Under the pieces are notes generated by a model that was given only the letters and a program-made list of their open reading frames with translations, made no database searches and was not told where the DNA came from. A DNA stretch of 13,990 nt, taken from NCBI GenBank assembly GCA_003266145.1, contig MVJJ01000160.1, positions 200-14,189 on the forward strand. The letters run 5' to 3'. The translations under genes and the position numbers were made by a program. This DNA comes from Methanosphaera sp. SHI613. GTDB taxonomy: Archaea; Methanobacteriota; Methanobacteria; Methanobacteriales; Methanobacteriaceae. Below are positions 1 to 6,718 of the stretch, one piece after another; the first letter of the stretch is position 1, and each line of letters opens with the position of its first letter.

Positions 1-750
1 ACTTTCACCTTCATCAGGTTCAATGTAATAATATGCTCTTCCACCGAATATGATTGCATCATTTGTTTTTCCCATAGCCTTAACGCTGTCAGGATCTACC
101 GGTGTAATTGGAGTAATTGCAGCAGCGTATGTGATTTTTGTCACATCAAACTCCATTACCTCAAACATCTTGTATACTCCGCATTCAAGTGCTCTACCAG
201 AGATTTGTATGGAACCTACAAGGGATGAGGTAGGTGCTACAAGTATTGTAAGGTTTTCTGCTTTAACGTTGCATTCTTCTGCTATGTAATCAGCTACCTT
301 TTCATCAGGTAATTTGTCTGACTCTAAAGTAATGACTGCTACATCAGACTCTTCTACATAGCCGGTCATGTCATATATTGGATTATTTATGAATTTATGT
401 GCCTGTGCAGGACCGGATGCTATTGCATAGTATCCGTCAACGTCTATTTTCCACCCTGCTTTCTGTGAACCTAATGTGGATAATGCCGGAAAATCAGTTT
501 TTACCTTAACTGCGGGCATTGCCATGATATCACTTAAGTCTCCTGGAATGGATATACCGACGTCACTTATGCCTCCAAGACATACCTTGGTAAATAATTC
601 TCCACCTTTGATACTTCCTTTTGCGTTAACTCCACAATCTATAAGTCGTGTACCATTGGATAATGTTGTTGAAATCAGTTTATAACTACTTGCATCTTCA
701 AACATTTTATCTGCTATTTTCTTAGCAGCTACATTCATACTTATTGTCAT
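1..750 (-). CDS. mch: Methenyltetrahydromethanopterin cyclohydrolase (5' part, cut by window edge)
   Basis: Mch interconverts 5-formyl-H4MPT and 5,10-methenyl-H4MPT in the cytoplasm, the third step of methanogenesis from CO2. Reading the minus strand from ATG at 750 gives 250 uninterrupted codons to the window edge; the family is about 320 residues, so the last quarter lies outside. Recognisable blocks are LSNGTRLIDCGVNAKGS (30-46), the glycine-rich GGISDVGISIPGD (59-71), WKVDVDGYYAIASGPAQA (100-117) and a VAPTSSLVGSIQISGRALE stretch (171-189), all typical of Mch. The start at 750 has GGAG about 10 bases upstream; an in-frame ATG four codons later is less well placed. It lies downstream of thyA on the same strand with a 135-base gap that has its own TATA-like box, so separate transcription is likely although read-through cannot be excluded. 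Identity is secure; the 3' end is unseen. Confidence 0.95.
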   Translation of the reverse strand, partial: MTISMNVAAKKIADKMFEDASSYKLISTTLSNGTRLIDCGVNAKGSIKGGELFTKVCLGGISDVGISIPGDLSDIMAMPAVKVKTDFPALSTLGSQKAGWKIDVDGYYAIASGPAQAHKFINNPIYDMTGYVEESDVAVITLESDKLPDEKVADYIAEECNVKAENLTILVAPTSSLVGSIQISGRALECGVYKMFEVMEFDVTKITYAAAITPITPVDPDSVKAMGKTNDAIIFGGRAYYYIEPDEGES

Positions 751-796
751 ATTATAAATCTCCATTAAAATATAATTTATATTCGTTCTATTAAAT

Positions 797-806
797 GTTA
801 TTTATA
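797..806 (-). promoter_or_regulatory. Probable TATA box of mch
   Basis: On the minus strand this reads TATAAATAAC, an archaeal TATA-like element about 50 bases before the mch ATG. A start of transcription some 25 bases downstream would give a leader of about 25 bases that still holds the GGAG ribosome binding site. Assigned by pattern and spacing only. Confidence 0.5.
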
Positions 807-885
807 GCTTTAATTTTTATCTATTACTCTTTTTAGCTTTTTTTATATTTAATAATTAACTTTTTAATAGTATTTCTTTGTCAAA

Positions 886-1515
886 TCAGTATTTTTGTAA
901 TATTTCCTTGGCTTTATCCCAGTCATGCTCATATATGTGAAGACTCATTGCATGATGAACCATGTTAACAAGCTTTGTATCAGTATTCTTGGCCACGTAA
1001 TAACCTACTTCACGTATACCGAATAGATTAGGGAATGTTGCACCGCCGCAATCGTTGCTTCTGAAAAAGTCCGTCATATACAACTGGTTATCCCTTATTA
1101 GAAACGCGATTTCCTGAAGACAAGGAATCTCATCCACACTATTATCCTGGACGGGATCTATTGTAATGGCAATGGCACGACGTGATTCACGACATTTATT
1201 CAACTTTTCAATACATTTGTCGAGCTGGTCCACTTCAAAATATTGTCGAAGCCTGTTGCCGTATGTATATACAAATCCTTGACTGTTGTCCGGATCAAGG
1301 AGTTCCTCCTTGTACGTCTCTAATCTATCATCATGCCATGGTGAACATTCAGGTATTGTATTGTCATCAGGGTCGGTTATTTCTATCATTACATTCTGCA
1401 ACTCCTTGGTAAGAGTTCCCCTTTCATCTGTTACCTCGTGACCTTCAAGCATTATCTTCTTGACGCATGTCAGCCAAGCCTTTGCTATTGAATTTGTTCG
1501 AATAAACTTTGCCAT
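886..1515 (-). CDS. thyA: Archaeal-type thymidylate synthase (dUMP methylating)
   Basis: The 209-residue protein is a short archaeal member of the ThyA/dCMP-hydroxymethylase superfamily, which makes dTMP from dUMP. Visible features are YGNRLRQY (85-92), the catalytic cysteine in EIPCLQE (C132), the phosphate and substrate-binding RSND (152-155) followed by GGATFPNLFGI, and LHIYEHDW (192-199), matching the conserved D/LHIY..H block near the C-terminus. It is shorter than the bacterial enzyme (about 264 residues). In methanogens the carbon donor is thought to be a methanopterin derivative rather than folate; that is family knowledge, not visible here. The ATG at 1515 starts 2 bases after the metE stop, with a GGGGGAT ribosome binding site inside the end of metE, so the two genes are surely co-transcribed and probably coupled in translation. 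Confidence 0.9.
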   Translation of the reverse strand: MAKFIRTNSIAKAWLTCVKKIMLEGHEVTDERGTLTKELQNVMIEITDPDDNTIPECSPWHDDRLETYKEELLDPDNSQGFVYTYGNRLRQYFEVDQLDKCIEKLNKCRESRRAIAITIDPVQDNSVDEIPCLQEIAFLIRDNQLYMTDFFRSNDCGGATFPNLFGIREVGYYVAKNTDTKLVNMVHHAMSLHIYEHDWDKAKEILQKY

Positions 1516-1517
1516 AT

Positions 1518-2510
1518 CTAAAATCCCCCGTTTCTAATACTTTGAATAACCTCTAACTTGCCCTTAGCTATATTCTCATCCAACATTCTCATACCACAAT
1601 CCGGGTCTATGAGTAAATTGTCTTTATCTATTATTTTACATACATCACTGATGGTTTTTCTAACATCCTTTTCATCATCAACGGATTCTTGTTTGGTATT
1701 CAGACAACCTATTCCTATTTGCTTATCGCAGTCATGATGCCATACTTTCTTGAGTGTCTTGATGTTCTGGGGCATACCTGAAAATTCAAAGTCAAGAATA
1801 TCAACATCAAACTTAAGGAGATCTTCTAAAACGTTATTCAAATCACCACAAACATGTAATATCACTGGGATATTTACTCTATTGCTTATGTATTCGACTG
1901 CCCTTTTTGACACTTCAATATCCTCTGCACCCGTTGATATGAACGGTTCATCAATCTGTATGGCACATGCACCACTTTTTTCAAGTTCTTTTGCCTCATA
2001 ACTCAAGGCTTTGGCCAGGTCAATTATTGCATTTTTTTTGGATGAATAGAAATTATCGATAATCGATGAATGGACAATAGTGGTAGGGCCGGTAATAATT
2101 CCCTTAATTCCACGTTCTTGGTGTGAATATATTCTATCCAATGATGCGTTTAACTGAAATCTGTTATCTAATGACTTGGCCACTTTATATGCAAATTGTA
2201 AATCTTTGGAAGATATTCCACGAGCTGCAGGAGTAATCTTTCCCTTGATATATGCGGTGTTATCAGCAATTTTGAAACCGTTAATTTTACTGGCAAATAT
2301 CTTGACCATATCCTCCCTTACTTGGCCATCACAGATTATGTCTATGTCACAATTGACAAAATTGGTCACTGCATTTGTCATGGCATGCTTATACGGGTCA
2401 AACAGTCCCAATGAATCGGATAACTTTTCATTGAATGTTTCGGCATCATGGGTGTGGGTAGGATAACTACCAACCACAGTTGTTATAATATTCATTTTTT
2501 TCAAGTCCAT
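1518..2510 (-). CDS. metE: Methionine synthase, archaeal MetE core (methylcobamide:homocysteine methyltransferase)
   Basis: The 330-residue protein matches the C-terminal catalytic half of cobalamin-independent MetE, the short form used in methanogens, where a methylated corrinoid is the likely donor for homocysteine. It opens with TTVVGSYPT (10-18) and contains CDGQVRED (60-67) and IDEPF (186-190). The zinc ligands expected for homocysteine activation are present: H219 and C221 in ILHVCGD, E242 in DFEFSG, and C305 in IDPDCGMR. The start is uncertain: ATG at 2510 has no clear ribosome binding site, whereas ATG five codons later (2495) follows GGACTTG, a weak match; the family motif begins after both. 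It is first gene of an operon with thyA. Three copies of a 9-mer sit upstream (2532-2695) and may be operators. Confidence 0.92.
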   Translation of the reverse strand: MDLKKMNIITTVVGSYPTHTHDAETFNEKLSDSLGLFDPYKHAMTNAVTNFVNCDIDIICDGQVREDMVKIFASKINGFKIADNTAYIKGKITPAARGISSKDLQFAYKVAKSLDNRFQLNASLDRIYSHQERGIKGIITGPTTIVHSSIIDNFYSSKKNAIIDLAKALSYEAKELEKSGACAIQIDEPFISTGAEDIEVSKRAVEYISNRVNIPVILHVCGDLNNVLEDLLKFDVDILDFEFSGMPQNIKTLKKVWHHDCDKQIGIGCLNTKQESVDDEKDVRKTISDVCKIIDKDNLLIDPDCGMRMLDENIAKGKLEVIQSIRNGGF

Positions 2511-2522
2511 AAAAAATCAAGT

Positions 2523-2540
2523 TTATAATTTTATCGTTAA
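2523..2540 (-). promoter_or_regulatory. Probable metE-thyA promoter with adjoining 9-mer
   Basis: On the minus strand TTATAAAC (2523-2530) looks like a TATA box, directly preceded by TTAACGATA (2532-2540) at the place where a BRE or operator would lie. Normal spacing would put the transcription start near 2500, between the two candidate metE start codons, which hints at the downstream start or a leaderless message. Confidence 0.4.
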
Positions 2541-2695
2541 ATAATTATTTGTTGATAATCATTAAAAAATTTTTCAAGTCAATCATGAATGGGAACTTTT
2601 TTTTGTTATGAAATGCTTCATATTACTTAACGATACATGACATATTTCTATAAACAATAAGGGGTAATGACAGTTTAATACTCTAATATCGTTAA
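2532..2695. repeat. Three copies of TATCGTTAA in the metE upstream region
   Basis: Exact copies of the 9-mer TATCGTTAA lie at 2532-2540 (plus), 2627-2635 (reverse complement, TTAACGATA) and 2687-2695 (plus). The second and third copies form an inverted pair separated by 51 bases. The first abuts the metE TATA-like element. The spacing and rarity of such a word suggest binding sites for a transcription factor; which factor is unknown to me. Confidence 0.5.
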
Positions 2696-2767
2696 TCTTA
2701 CTCATCTATCAATAATTTATATTGATTTAGTCTTTAATGTGAAAATCAGTAGTAATAATTTTAAAAT

Positions 2768-2775
2768 AAAAAAAA
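2768..2775 (-). terminator. Oligo-T terminator after the membrane protein gene
   Basis: Eight T residues on the minus strand begin 13 bases after the stop codon of the gene ending at 2789, followed by more T-rich sequence. This is the usual hairpin-free archaeal termination signal. Confidence 0.55.
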
Positions 2776-2788
2776 TTTGGAGGTTAAG

Positions 2789-3868
2789 TTAACGTTTGGT
2801 GGTAACTGTATGGGCTAGTATCAATGCACTCAAGAGGAAGTATGTGACCATTGCAGATCCATTTATTGTTCTTGTAATGATAAACATTCCCAGTATTGTC
2901 TGGGCTATGAATGCCGCTAGTGAACCCGTCAGTAATGCCTCACGTCCATAATATTTCTTGTTACCCCGTTCACGTTCTGCTTTATATTTTCTTAGGATAA
3001 TTAATCCGATTATTATAACAGCTAGTATCCATAGGATGACTATTGCTAATGCTATATATCCAAAGTCGTATCCGATACCAAAAATACCAGGTAAGAAGTA
3101 ATCGATTACATCCTTTTTAGTTACTAATATACCATAGAATAATGGGAATGGAAGACCTAAACTGGTAATGTATGTCAATGGTAATGAAATGTAACCATCA
3201 CTATTTCCAAGACCGGAACTTCCCCAATATGTTGAATTTGCAGTATGACCCCATAAATTAGTATTGTCTATAACTAATTTTAGACTAGCGAATTGATTTA
3301 AGTTCATACGATCAATTCTAGCAAGAGGACTGATAATTTCCATATGTAATATTTGCGAAACACCTTCTAATACTCCAAATAATACCAGTACTCCTAAGAT
3401 TAATAATCCTATTGTTCTTATGGATACTATTGACTTCTTATTATGTAACTTGTTGATTATTAAAAATCCTGCAATTAATCCGAGAACCCACATAATTAAA
3501 AAGTCACGGTGTACAATTGCACCGAATATGGTGATTCCACCGGTAATCAAATATAATAATAATCTTATGCTCGATGTTTTAACATCTTGCATCTGCATTA
3601 TGGGTATCGTAGCCCACGAGGTTATCACTCCCAGTATCGCTATAGGACCATAAGGGTGTGTAAATTCATGGTGGCTTAAAAATGGTAATACTAAACATAA
3701 TGCATCAAAACCAAATGCTAAGGTAACTCCTCCACCTATAACAATTGATAATAAAAATACTATACTATAACTCAAAGGAACAAAGTTAAGCAGTAACAAT
3801 ACGCCTATATGAATAAGTATAGCAAATTCTAAAATCAAAGCAAGATGATTTGTAGCTATAAGTGCCAT
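2789..3868 (-). CDS. Polytopic membrane protein of unknown function
   Basis: I do not recognise this 359-residue protein. It is very hydrophobic with about ten predicted membrane segments, roughly at 9-29, 33-53, 74-92, 102-119, 122-138, 152-170, 228-248, 271-292, 311-333 and 339-354. A polar stretch at 171-226, with HMEIISPLARIDRMNLNQF and a Trp/Gly/Ser-rich WGHTANSTYWGSSGLGNSDG, is probably an external loop; another short loop holds HHEFTHPYGP (66-75). The loop arrangement is loosely reminiscent of O-antigen ligase/polymerase or other polyprenyl-linked sugar enzymes, and a DUF354 glycosyltransferase-like gene lies past the tRNA, so a role in cell envelope glycan assembly is possible but only a guess. 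A strong GGAGG precedes ATG 3868 by 12 bases; a competing out-of-frame ATG lies between them. It appears to be monocistronic, with its own TATA-like box and T8 terminator. Confidence 0.7.
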   Translation of the reverse strand: MALIATNHLALILEFAILIHIGVLLLLNFVPLSYSIVFLLSIVIGGGVTLAFGFDALCLVLPFLSHHEFTHPYGPIAILGVITSWATIPIMQMQDVKTSSIRLLLYLITGGITIFGAIVHRDFLIMWVLGLIAGFLIINKLHNKKSIVSIRTIGLLILGVLVLFGVLEGVSQILHMEIISPLARIDRMNLNQFASLKLVIDNTNLWGHTANSTYWGSSGLGNSDGYISLPLTYITSLGLPFPLFYGILVTKKDVIDYFLPGIFGIGYDFGYIALAIVILWILAVIIIGLIILRKYKAERERGNKKYYGREALLTGSLAAFIAQTILGMFIITRTINGSAMVTYFLLSALILAHTVTTKR

Positions 3869-3900
3869 GTATTCATTTATCCTCCATATTATCGCTAACT

Positions 3901-3922
3901 GGATTAATGTATATTATAATCC
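3901..3922. repeat. Inverted repeat in the membrane gene promoter
   Basis: GGATTA (3901-3906) and TAATCC (3917-3922) form a 6-bp inverted repeat with a 10-bp spacer, lying between the TATA-like box and the start codon of the gene at 3868. It may be an operator; chance cannot be excluded with arms this short. Confidence 0.3.
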
Positions 3923-3927
3923 ATTTT

Positions 3928-3940
3928 CTATATTTATATT
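3928..3940 (-). promoter_or_regulatory. Probable TATA box of the membrane protein gene
   Basis: The minus strand reads AATATAAATATAG about 60-70 bases before the start codon at 3868. Transcription would start near 3908 and leave a leader of about 40 bases that includes the GGAGG. Confidence 0.45.
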
Positions 3941-4104
3941 AATATTTTGTTTTATTAATAGTTATTTGAAATTTCTGTGATTTTAATATTATGCTTAAGA
4001 AAAATTTTTCTAAAAAAGGGGTATGGTGGTCATTTCTATATTGGATGTTTTTTGGAATTTTCTGTTTAAAATTAAAAAAATTAAAACTATAAATATTATA
4101 ACCG

Positions 4105-4119
4105 TTATATTATAATATG
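4105..4119 (+). promoter_or_regulatory. Probable TATA box of tRNA-Ala
   Basis: TTATATTATAATATG is centred about 34 bases before the mature tRNA 5' end, suiting a transcription start a few bases upstream of it. A second TATA-like word, CTATAAATA near 4088, is farther away. Confidence 0.45.
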
Positions 4120-4145
4120 TAGTTTATTATCAAAATAAATTCATT

Positions 4146-4219
4146 GGGCTAGTAGCTCAGCTTGGTAGAGTGTCGCCTTGGCATGGCGGAGGCCTCGGGT
4201 TCAACTCCCGACTAGTCCA
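4146..4219 (+). tRNA. tRNA-Ala (anticodon GGC)
   Basis: The 74-base sequence folds as a standard cloverleaf. The acceptor stem GGGCTAG/CTAGTCC has G3-U70, the identity element of alanine tRNA. The D stem is GCTC/GAGT, the anticodon stem TCGCC/GGCGG encloses the loop TTGGCAT with anticodon GGC, the variable loop is five bases, and the T stem TCGGG/CCCGA encloses TTCAACT. The discriminator is A (4219); the next bases are CTA, so the 3' CCA is added after transcription. It reads codon GCC and, with wobble, GCT. Its 3' end directly touches the stop codon of the opposing gene at 4220. Confidence 0.97.
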
Positions 4220-5254
4220 CTATTTTTTAGATTCAGAATATGTTTTATAAATCTCATCCACAATCAAATCTATTAGATTATCTGTTTTTAGGACATGCTT
4301 GTCTTTAGGTTTTAGTAGCAAATCCTTTGACATGGAAATTATATCTTCCAGTGTAGTTGATCTGTTCATCAATCCTCTTTCAATATAATACGTATCAACA
4401 GATAGCTGTGCTCCAGGATAACATGATATGACGGGAGTACCCAGAAGAGCTGCTTCCCGGTTCATCGTTCCGCCGGCACCTATTACCAGATCCGCTTTTT
4501 TCATAAGGCTGAAAGTATCGACAGGTGTTTTGATGATGTGGACATTTTCAATATCCTTAAATATTTCGCCCTGTGTTTTAAACCTTGGAATGATTAATAT
4601 ATCTGCTAAATCTTTTAACTCATCAACAATTGGTGTTAATACTGATTTTGTACAATCCGCATCAAGATATGAAGCAAGTGACGGTTCCGGCCTCATCAAT
4701 ATGATTTTATCATTCTTTAATTTTAAATTTAAATCCTCAAGTATGTTTTCATTATACTTGAAATCTTCCAGATGAGTAACTTCACAGGTACCATTATATC
4801 TGACTATGTTGTTAGGGTCCATACCGAATTTAATGGTATTCCAAACATCAAATATCTCAGGGATTATCAACTTATTTGTCAGAGGCAATGTCAGTTTATT
4901 TGCGGCTATTGCATGTTCATTATCCAATACGAATATGTTTGGAATTGCCAGTCCAAATGCCACTCTTGGCATTTCAATTGAATGCTTGGAGATTGCTACA
5001 TCAATATTCTCTTTTGATATGAATTTGGACAGTTCATAAGCACGACTGGTACTTGACAGCAATTTTTCTTCAAGTGTTACTCCATGATCACCGATGGATG
5101 TATACTCAAGATTAAATATTTCCAGCAAATCATGAATATTGGAGAAATCTCTTGCGGTAATGAGTACTTCATGTCCATCTTTTTCTAATTTCTTAATTAT
5201 CCCATTGAAGAATCTTACATGTGGGGAATTAACGATATCTATCCATACTTTCAT
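4220..5254 (-). CDS. DUF354 (COG1817) predicted GT-B glycosyltransferase-like protein
   Basis: The 344-residue protein begins MKVWIDIVNSPHVRFF and has the two Rossmann-like halves of the DUF354 family, related to the UDP-GlcNAc 2-epimerase/MurG-type GT-B fold. The N-terminal half carries NSPHV (9-13) and the C-terminal half carries the diagnostic GAGGTMNREAALLGTPV (259-275), the likely nucleotide-sugar site; RPEPS (188-192) marks the linker strand. Cytoplasmic, with no signal peptide or membrane segment. The family's substrate has not been established to my knowledge; envelope glycan or glycolipid synthesis is the usual guess. ATG 5254 is preceded by GAGTGAT, a fair ribosome binding site. It lies 42 bases after hypB in the same direction and may be co-transcribed, though two T-runs in the gap could terminate. 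The 3' end abuts a convergent tRNA. Confidence 0.8.
   Translation of the reverse strand: MKVWIDIVNSPHVRFFNGIIKKLEKDGHEVLITARDFSNIHDLLEIFNLEYTSIGDHGVTLEEKLLSSTSRAYELSKFISKENIDVAISKHSIEMPRVAFGLAIPNIFVLDNEHAIAANKLTLPLTNKLIIPEIFDVWNTIKFGMDPNNIVRYNGTCEVTHLEDFKYNENILEDLNLKLKNDKIILMRPEPSLASYLDADCTKSVLTPIVDELKDLADILIIPRFKTQGEIFKDIENVHIIKTPVDTFSLMKKADLVIGAGGTMNREAALLGTPVISCYPGAQLSVDTYYIERGLMNRSTTLEDIISMSKDLLLKPKDKHVLKTDNLIDLIVDEIYKTYSESKK
4223..4228 (+). terminator. T6 run after tRNA-Ala
   Basis: Six T residues on the plus strand start four bases after the tRNA discriminator base and probably end the tRNA transcript. The same bases encode the terminal lysine codons of the opposing gene, so one sequence serves both strands. 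Confidence 0.45.
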
Positions 5255-5266
5255 ATCAAATCACTC

Positions 5267-5286
5267 AAAAAAAGGTAAATTAAAAA
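5267..5286 (-). terminator. Possible weak oligo-T terminator between hypB and the DUF354 gene
   Basis: On the minus strand the 42-base gap carries T5 (5282-5286) and T7 (5267-5273). This could cut transcription after hypB, partly or fully. The downstream gene has no evident TATA box of its own in the gap, which argues for some read-through. Confidence 0.3.
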
Positions 5287-5296
5287 GGGGTGGAGA

Positions 5297-5956
5297 TTAT
5301 TTTCTGTTTTTATTAAATTCACGTAACAGTTCAATAACTTCTGATACGCCTTCACCTGTTTTAAGGCTACATTTAACTACTGGTATGTCAGGGTTGATTG
5401 TTTTAATGTCACATACCATCTTGTCGGCATCTGCACCTACAGCATCTGCTAAGTCAACCTTGTTAACTATTGCCATATCTGCTGTTTTGAATATCATAGG
5501 GTGTTTTTCAGCAGTATCATCACCTTCGGTAACACTGATAATTACGCACCTGACGTGTGTTCCGAGGTTGAAGTCAGCCGGACAGATAAGGTTTCCAACG
5601 TTTTCCACAAATAACACTTCAATATCATCCAGCGGTACATCTTCAAGAGCGTGTTCTACAAGATGTGCATCAAGGTGACATTCCTTTCCAGTATTTAATC
5701 CTTTAACGGGAACGTTTTTGGCTTCAATTCTTTCAGCATCAAATTTACTTAAAATATCTCCTGCAATGACTCCAATGTCTTCATCCATTTCATCAACCAA
5801 TACTTCAAGTAATGATGTCTTACCGGAACCAACGGCACCTACAAGGTCAACTGCAAATACATTTTTTTCATCTAAGATTTTACGGTTTTCATAAGCTAAT
5901 TTGTCGTTAGCTCTGATGATGTCTTGTTCAATTTCAATACTAGCTACGTTATGCAT
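5297..5956 (-). CDS. hypB: Hydrogenase nickel incorporation GTPase HypB
   Basis: HypB is a cytoplasmic SIMIBI-class GTPase that works with HypA to load nickel into [NiFe]-hydrogenases. From ATG 5956 the protein is 219 residues, usual for archaeal HypB. It shows the P-loop GAVGSGKT (40-47), the metal-binding GKECHLDAH (C93, H94, H98), ENVGNLICP with C125, and the guanine-specificity NKVD (165-168). The N-terminal poly-histidine and CXXCGC nickel stores of some bacterial forms are absent. I prefer ATG 5956 because it gives MHNVAS, like the MHLV start of other archaeal HypBs, and has GAGG six bases upstream; an in-frame ATG at 5962 and a TTG at 5974 are alternatives. It overlaps the hypA stop by 8 bases, indicating coupled translation. 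Confidence 0.95.
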   Translation of the reverse strand: MHNVASIEIEQDIIRANDKLAYENRKILDEKNVFAVDLVGAVGSGKTSLLEVLVDEMDEDIGVIAGDILSKFDAERIEAKNVPVKGLNTGKECHLDAHLVEHALEDVPLDDIEVLFVENVGNLICPADFNLGTHVRCVIISVTEGDDTAEKHPMIFKTADMAIVNKVDLADAVGADADKMVCDIKTINPDIPVVKCSLKTGEGVSEVIELLREFNKNRK

Positions 5957-6332
5957 CTTCATCCTCTCTTTCAATTTTTATTGTTTTAACGTTACATTCC
6001 TGTCCTTGTATGATGTGTACTTGTGTATTTTCACATTCCGGACATCTTGCTACAGCCATTAAATGATCTCCATTTTCATCTGTTTTACTTTCACCTTTAA
6101 ATCCGCAAGATTCACATTCGATTTCTATCGGAATCATATTAATTATTATTTCTGCATCCTTAAGTAAGGTGTCTTCACTTAATATTTCCATCATGAATCT
6201 TAACTGTTCAGGGTTTAACATGGTCATTTCACCAATTTCTAAAACAGCTTCATTAATTTTGATGGCATCATTTTTTTTAGCAGTACTTAATATAGCATCT
6301 ACGATACTGCTAGCCATAGATAACTCATGCAT
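5949..6332 (-). CDS. hypA: Hydrogenase nickel insertion protein HypA
   Basis: HypA delivers Ni(II) to the large subunit of [NiFe]-hydrogenases together with HypB. The 127-residue product starts MHELSMASSIVD, where the N-terminal amine, H2 and E3 bind nickel, and it must therefore begin exactly at ATG 6332. A zinc-binding site is formed by CESC (C73, C76) and CPEC (C97, C100), with a longer spacing between the pairs (20 residues) than in typical bacterial HypA, as is usual in archaeal proteins. GGAG lies nine bases before the ATG. It is the first gene of a hypA-hypB operon, possibly extending into the DUF354 gene, and serves the several hydrogenases of a hydrogen-dependent methanogen. Confidence 0.95.
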   Translation of the reverse strand: MHELSMASSIVDAILSTAKKNDAIKINEAVLEIGEMTMLNPEQLRFMMEILSEDTLLKDAEIIINMIPIEIECESCGFKGESKTDENGDHLMAVARCPECENTQVHIIQGQECNVKTIKIEREDEDA

Positions 6333-6381
6333 CTTTTAAACTCCATTTTCTATAATTTATTTATTTTTTTTTATTTATCAA

Positions 6382-6396
6382 CAATATAATTATATG
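6382..6396 (-). promoter_or_regulatory. Probable TATA box of the hypA-hypB operon
   Basis: The minus strand reads CATATAATTATATTG about 50-65 bases before the hypA ATG, followed by a purine-rich leader with GGAG. Assigned by pattern and spacing only. Confidence 0.4.
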
Positions 6397-6468
6397 TCGA
6401 TGCTAATAATAATCTTTTTTTATTTATTACTTTTCGATGAGTATATTAGCTATAATTATTACTAATCA

Positions 6469-6672
6469 TTACCATAATGTATCCAGGTTCTCTTCGTTAT
6501 ATGATTTCATACGTGGCCTGTCATCTTCCAATTCATCCAATGATGGTAATTTCTTAAGTTCCAATTCGATAAGGTATTCATAATAACCGCTGAGGGTCAA
6601 ACCGGATACATTTCTACAGACAGCCCTTGCCTTTCTTTGAAGTTGTGGGTCTATGTTTATTTCCATTTTCAT
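6469..6672 (-). CDS. Small ribbon-helix-helix-like protein (antitoxin or repressor type)
   Basis: The 67-residue product has the shape of a MetJ/Arc (ribbon-helix-helix) DNA-binding protein: a short strand MKMEINID (1-8), helix PQLQRKARAVCRN (9-21), a turn SGLTLS (23-28) and a second helix GYYEYLIELELKK (29-41). The remaining 26 residues are acidic and polar with DDRPRMKSYNEEN and end in DTLW, like the toxin-binding tails of antitoxins. No toxin gene is next to it: hypA lies 136 bases downstream and prs diverges upstream. It may be an orphan antitoxin or a stand-alone regulator. GAGG nine bases before ATG 6672 supports this start over ATG two codons later. A palindrome overlaps its TATA box, which fits autoregulation. 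The fold is inferred from pattern; targets are unknown. Confidence 0.6.
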   Translation of the reverse strand: MKMEINIDPQLQRKARAVCRNVSGLTLSGYYEYLIELELKKLPSLDELEDDRPRMKSYNEENLDTLW

Positions 6673-6718
6673 ATCTTTTAGCCTCTATAATTTTTTGTTG
6701 ATAAGTGAGTGTAACTTT

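Noticed and set aside
2609..2622. Small hairpin ATGAA-ATGC-TTCAT in the metE upstream region
   Set aside because: Five-bp arms in AT-rich DNA are expected by chance and no T-run follows it.
2779..2784. GGAGGT on the plus strand near the end of the membrane protein gene
   Set aside because: No start codon with an open frame follows at a proper distance on the plus strand; it lies at the stop and terminator of the minus-strand gene.
5139..5678. 179-codon plus-strand open frame opposite hypB and the DUF354 gene
   Set aside because: It overlaps two secure genes, including conserved HypB motifs, and has no recognisable domain or promoter.
5957..5974. Upstream TTG/ATG starts for HypB (5974, 5962)
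   Set aside because: The MHNVAS start at 5956 matches archaeal HypB N-termini and has GAGG at good spacing; the others would enlarge the overlap with hypA.
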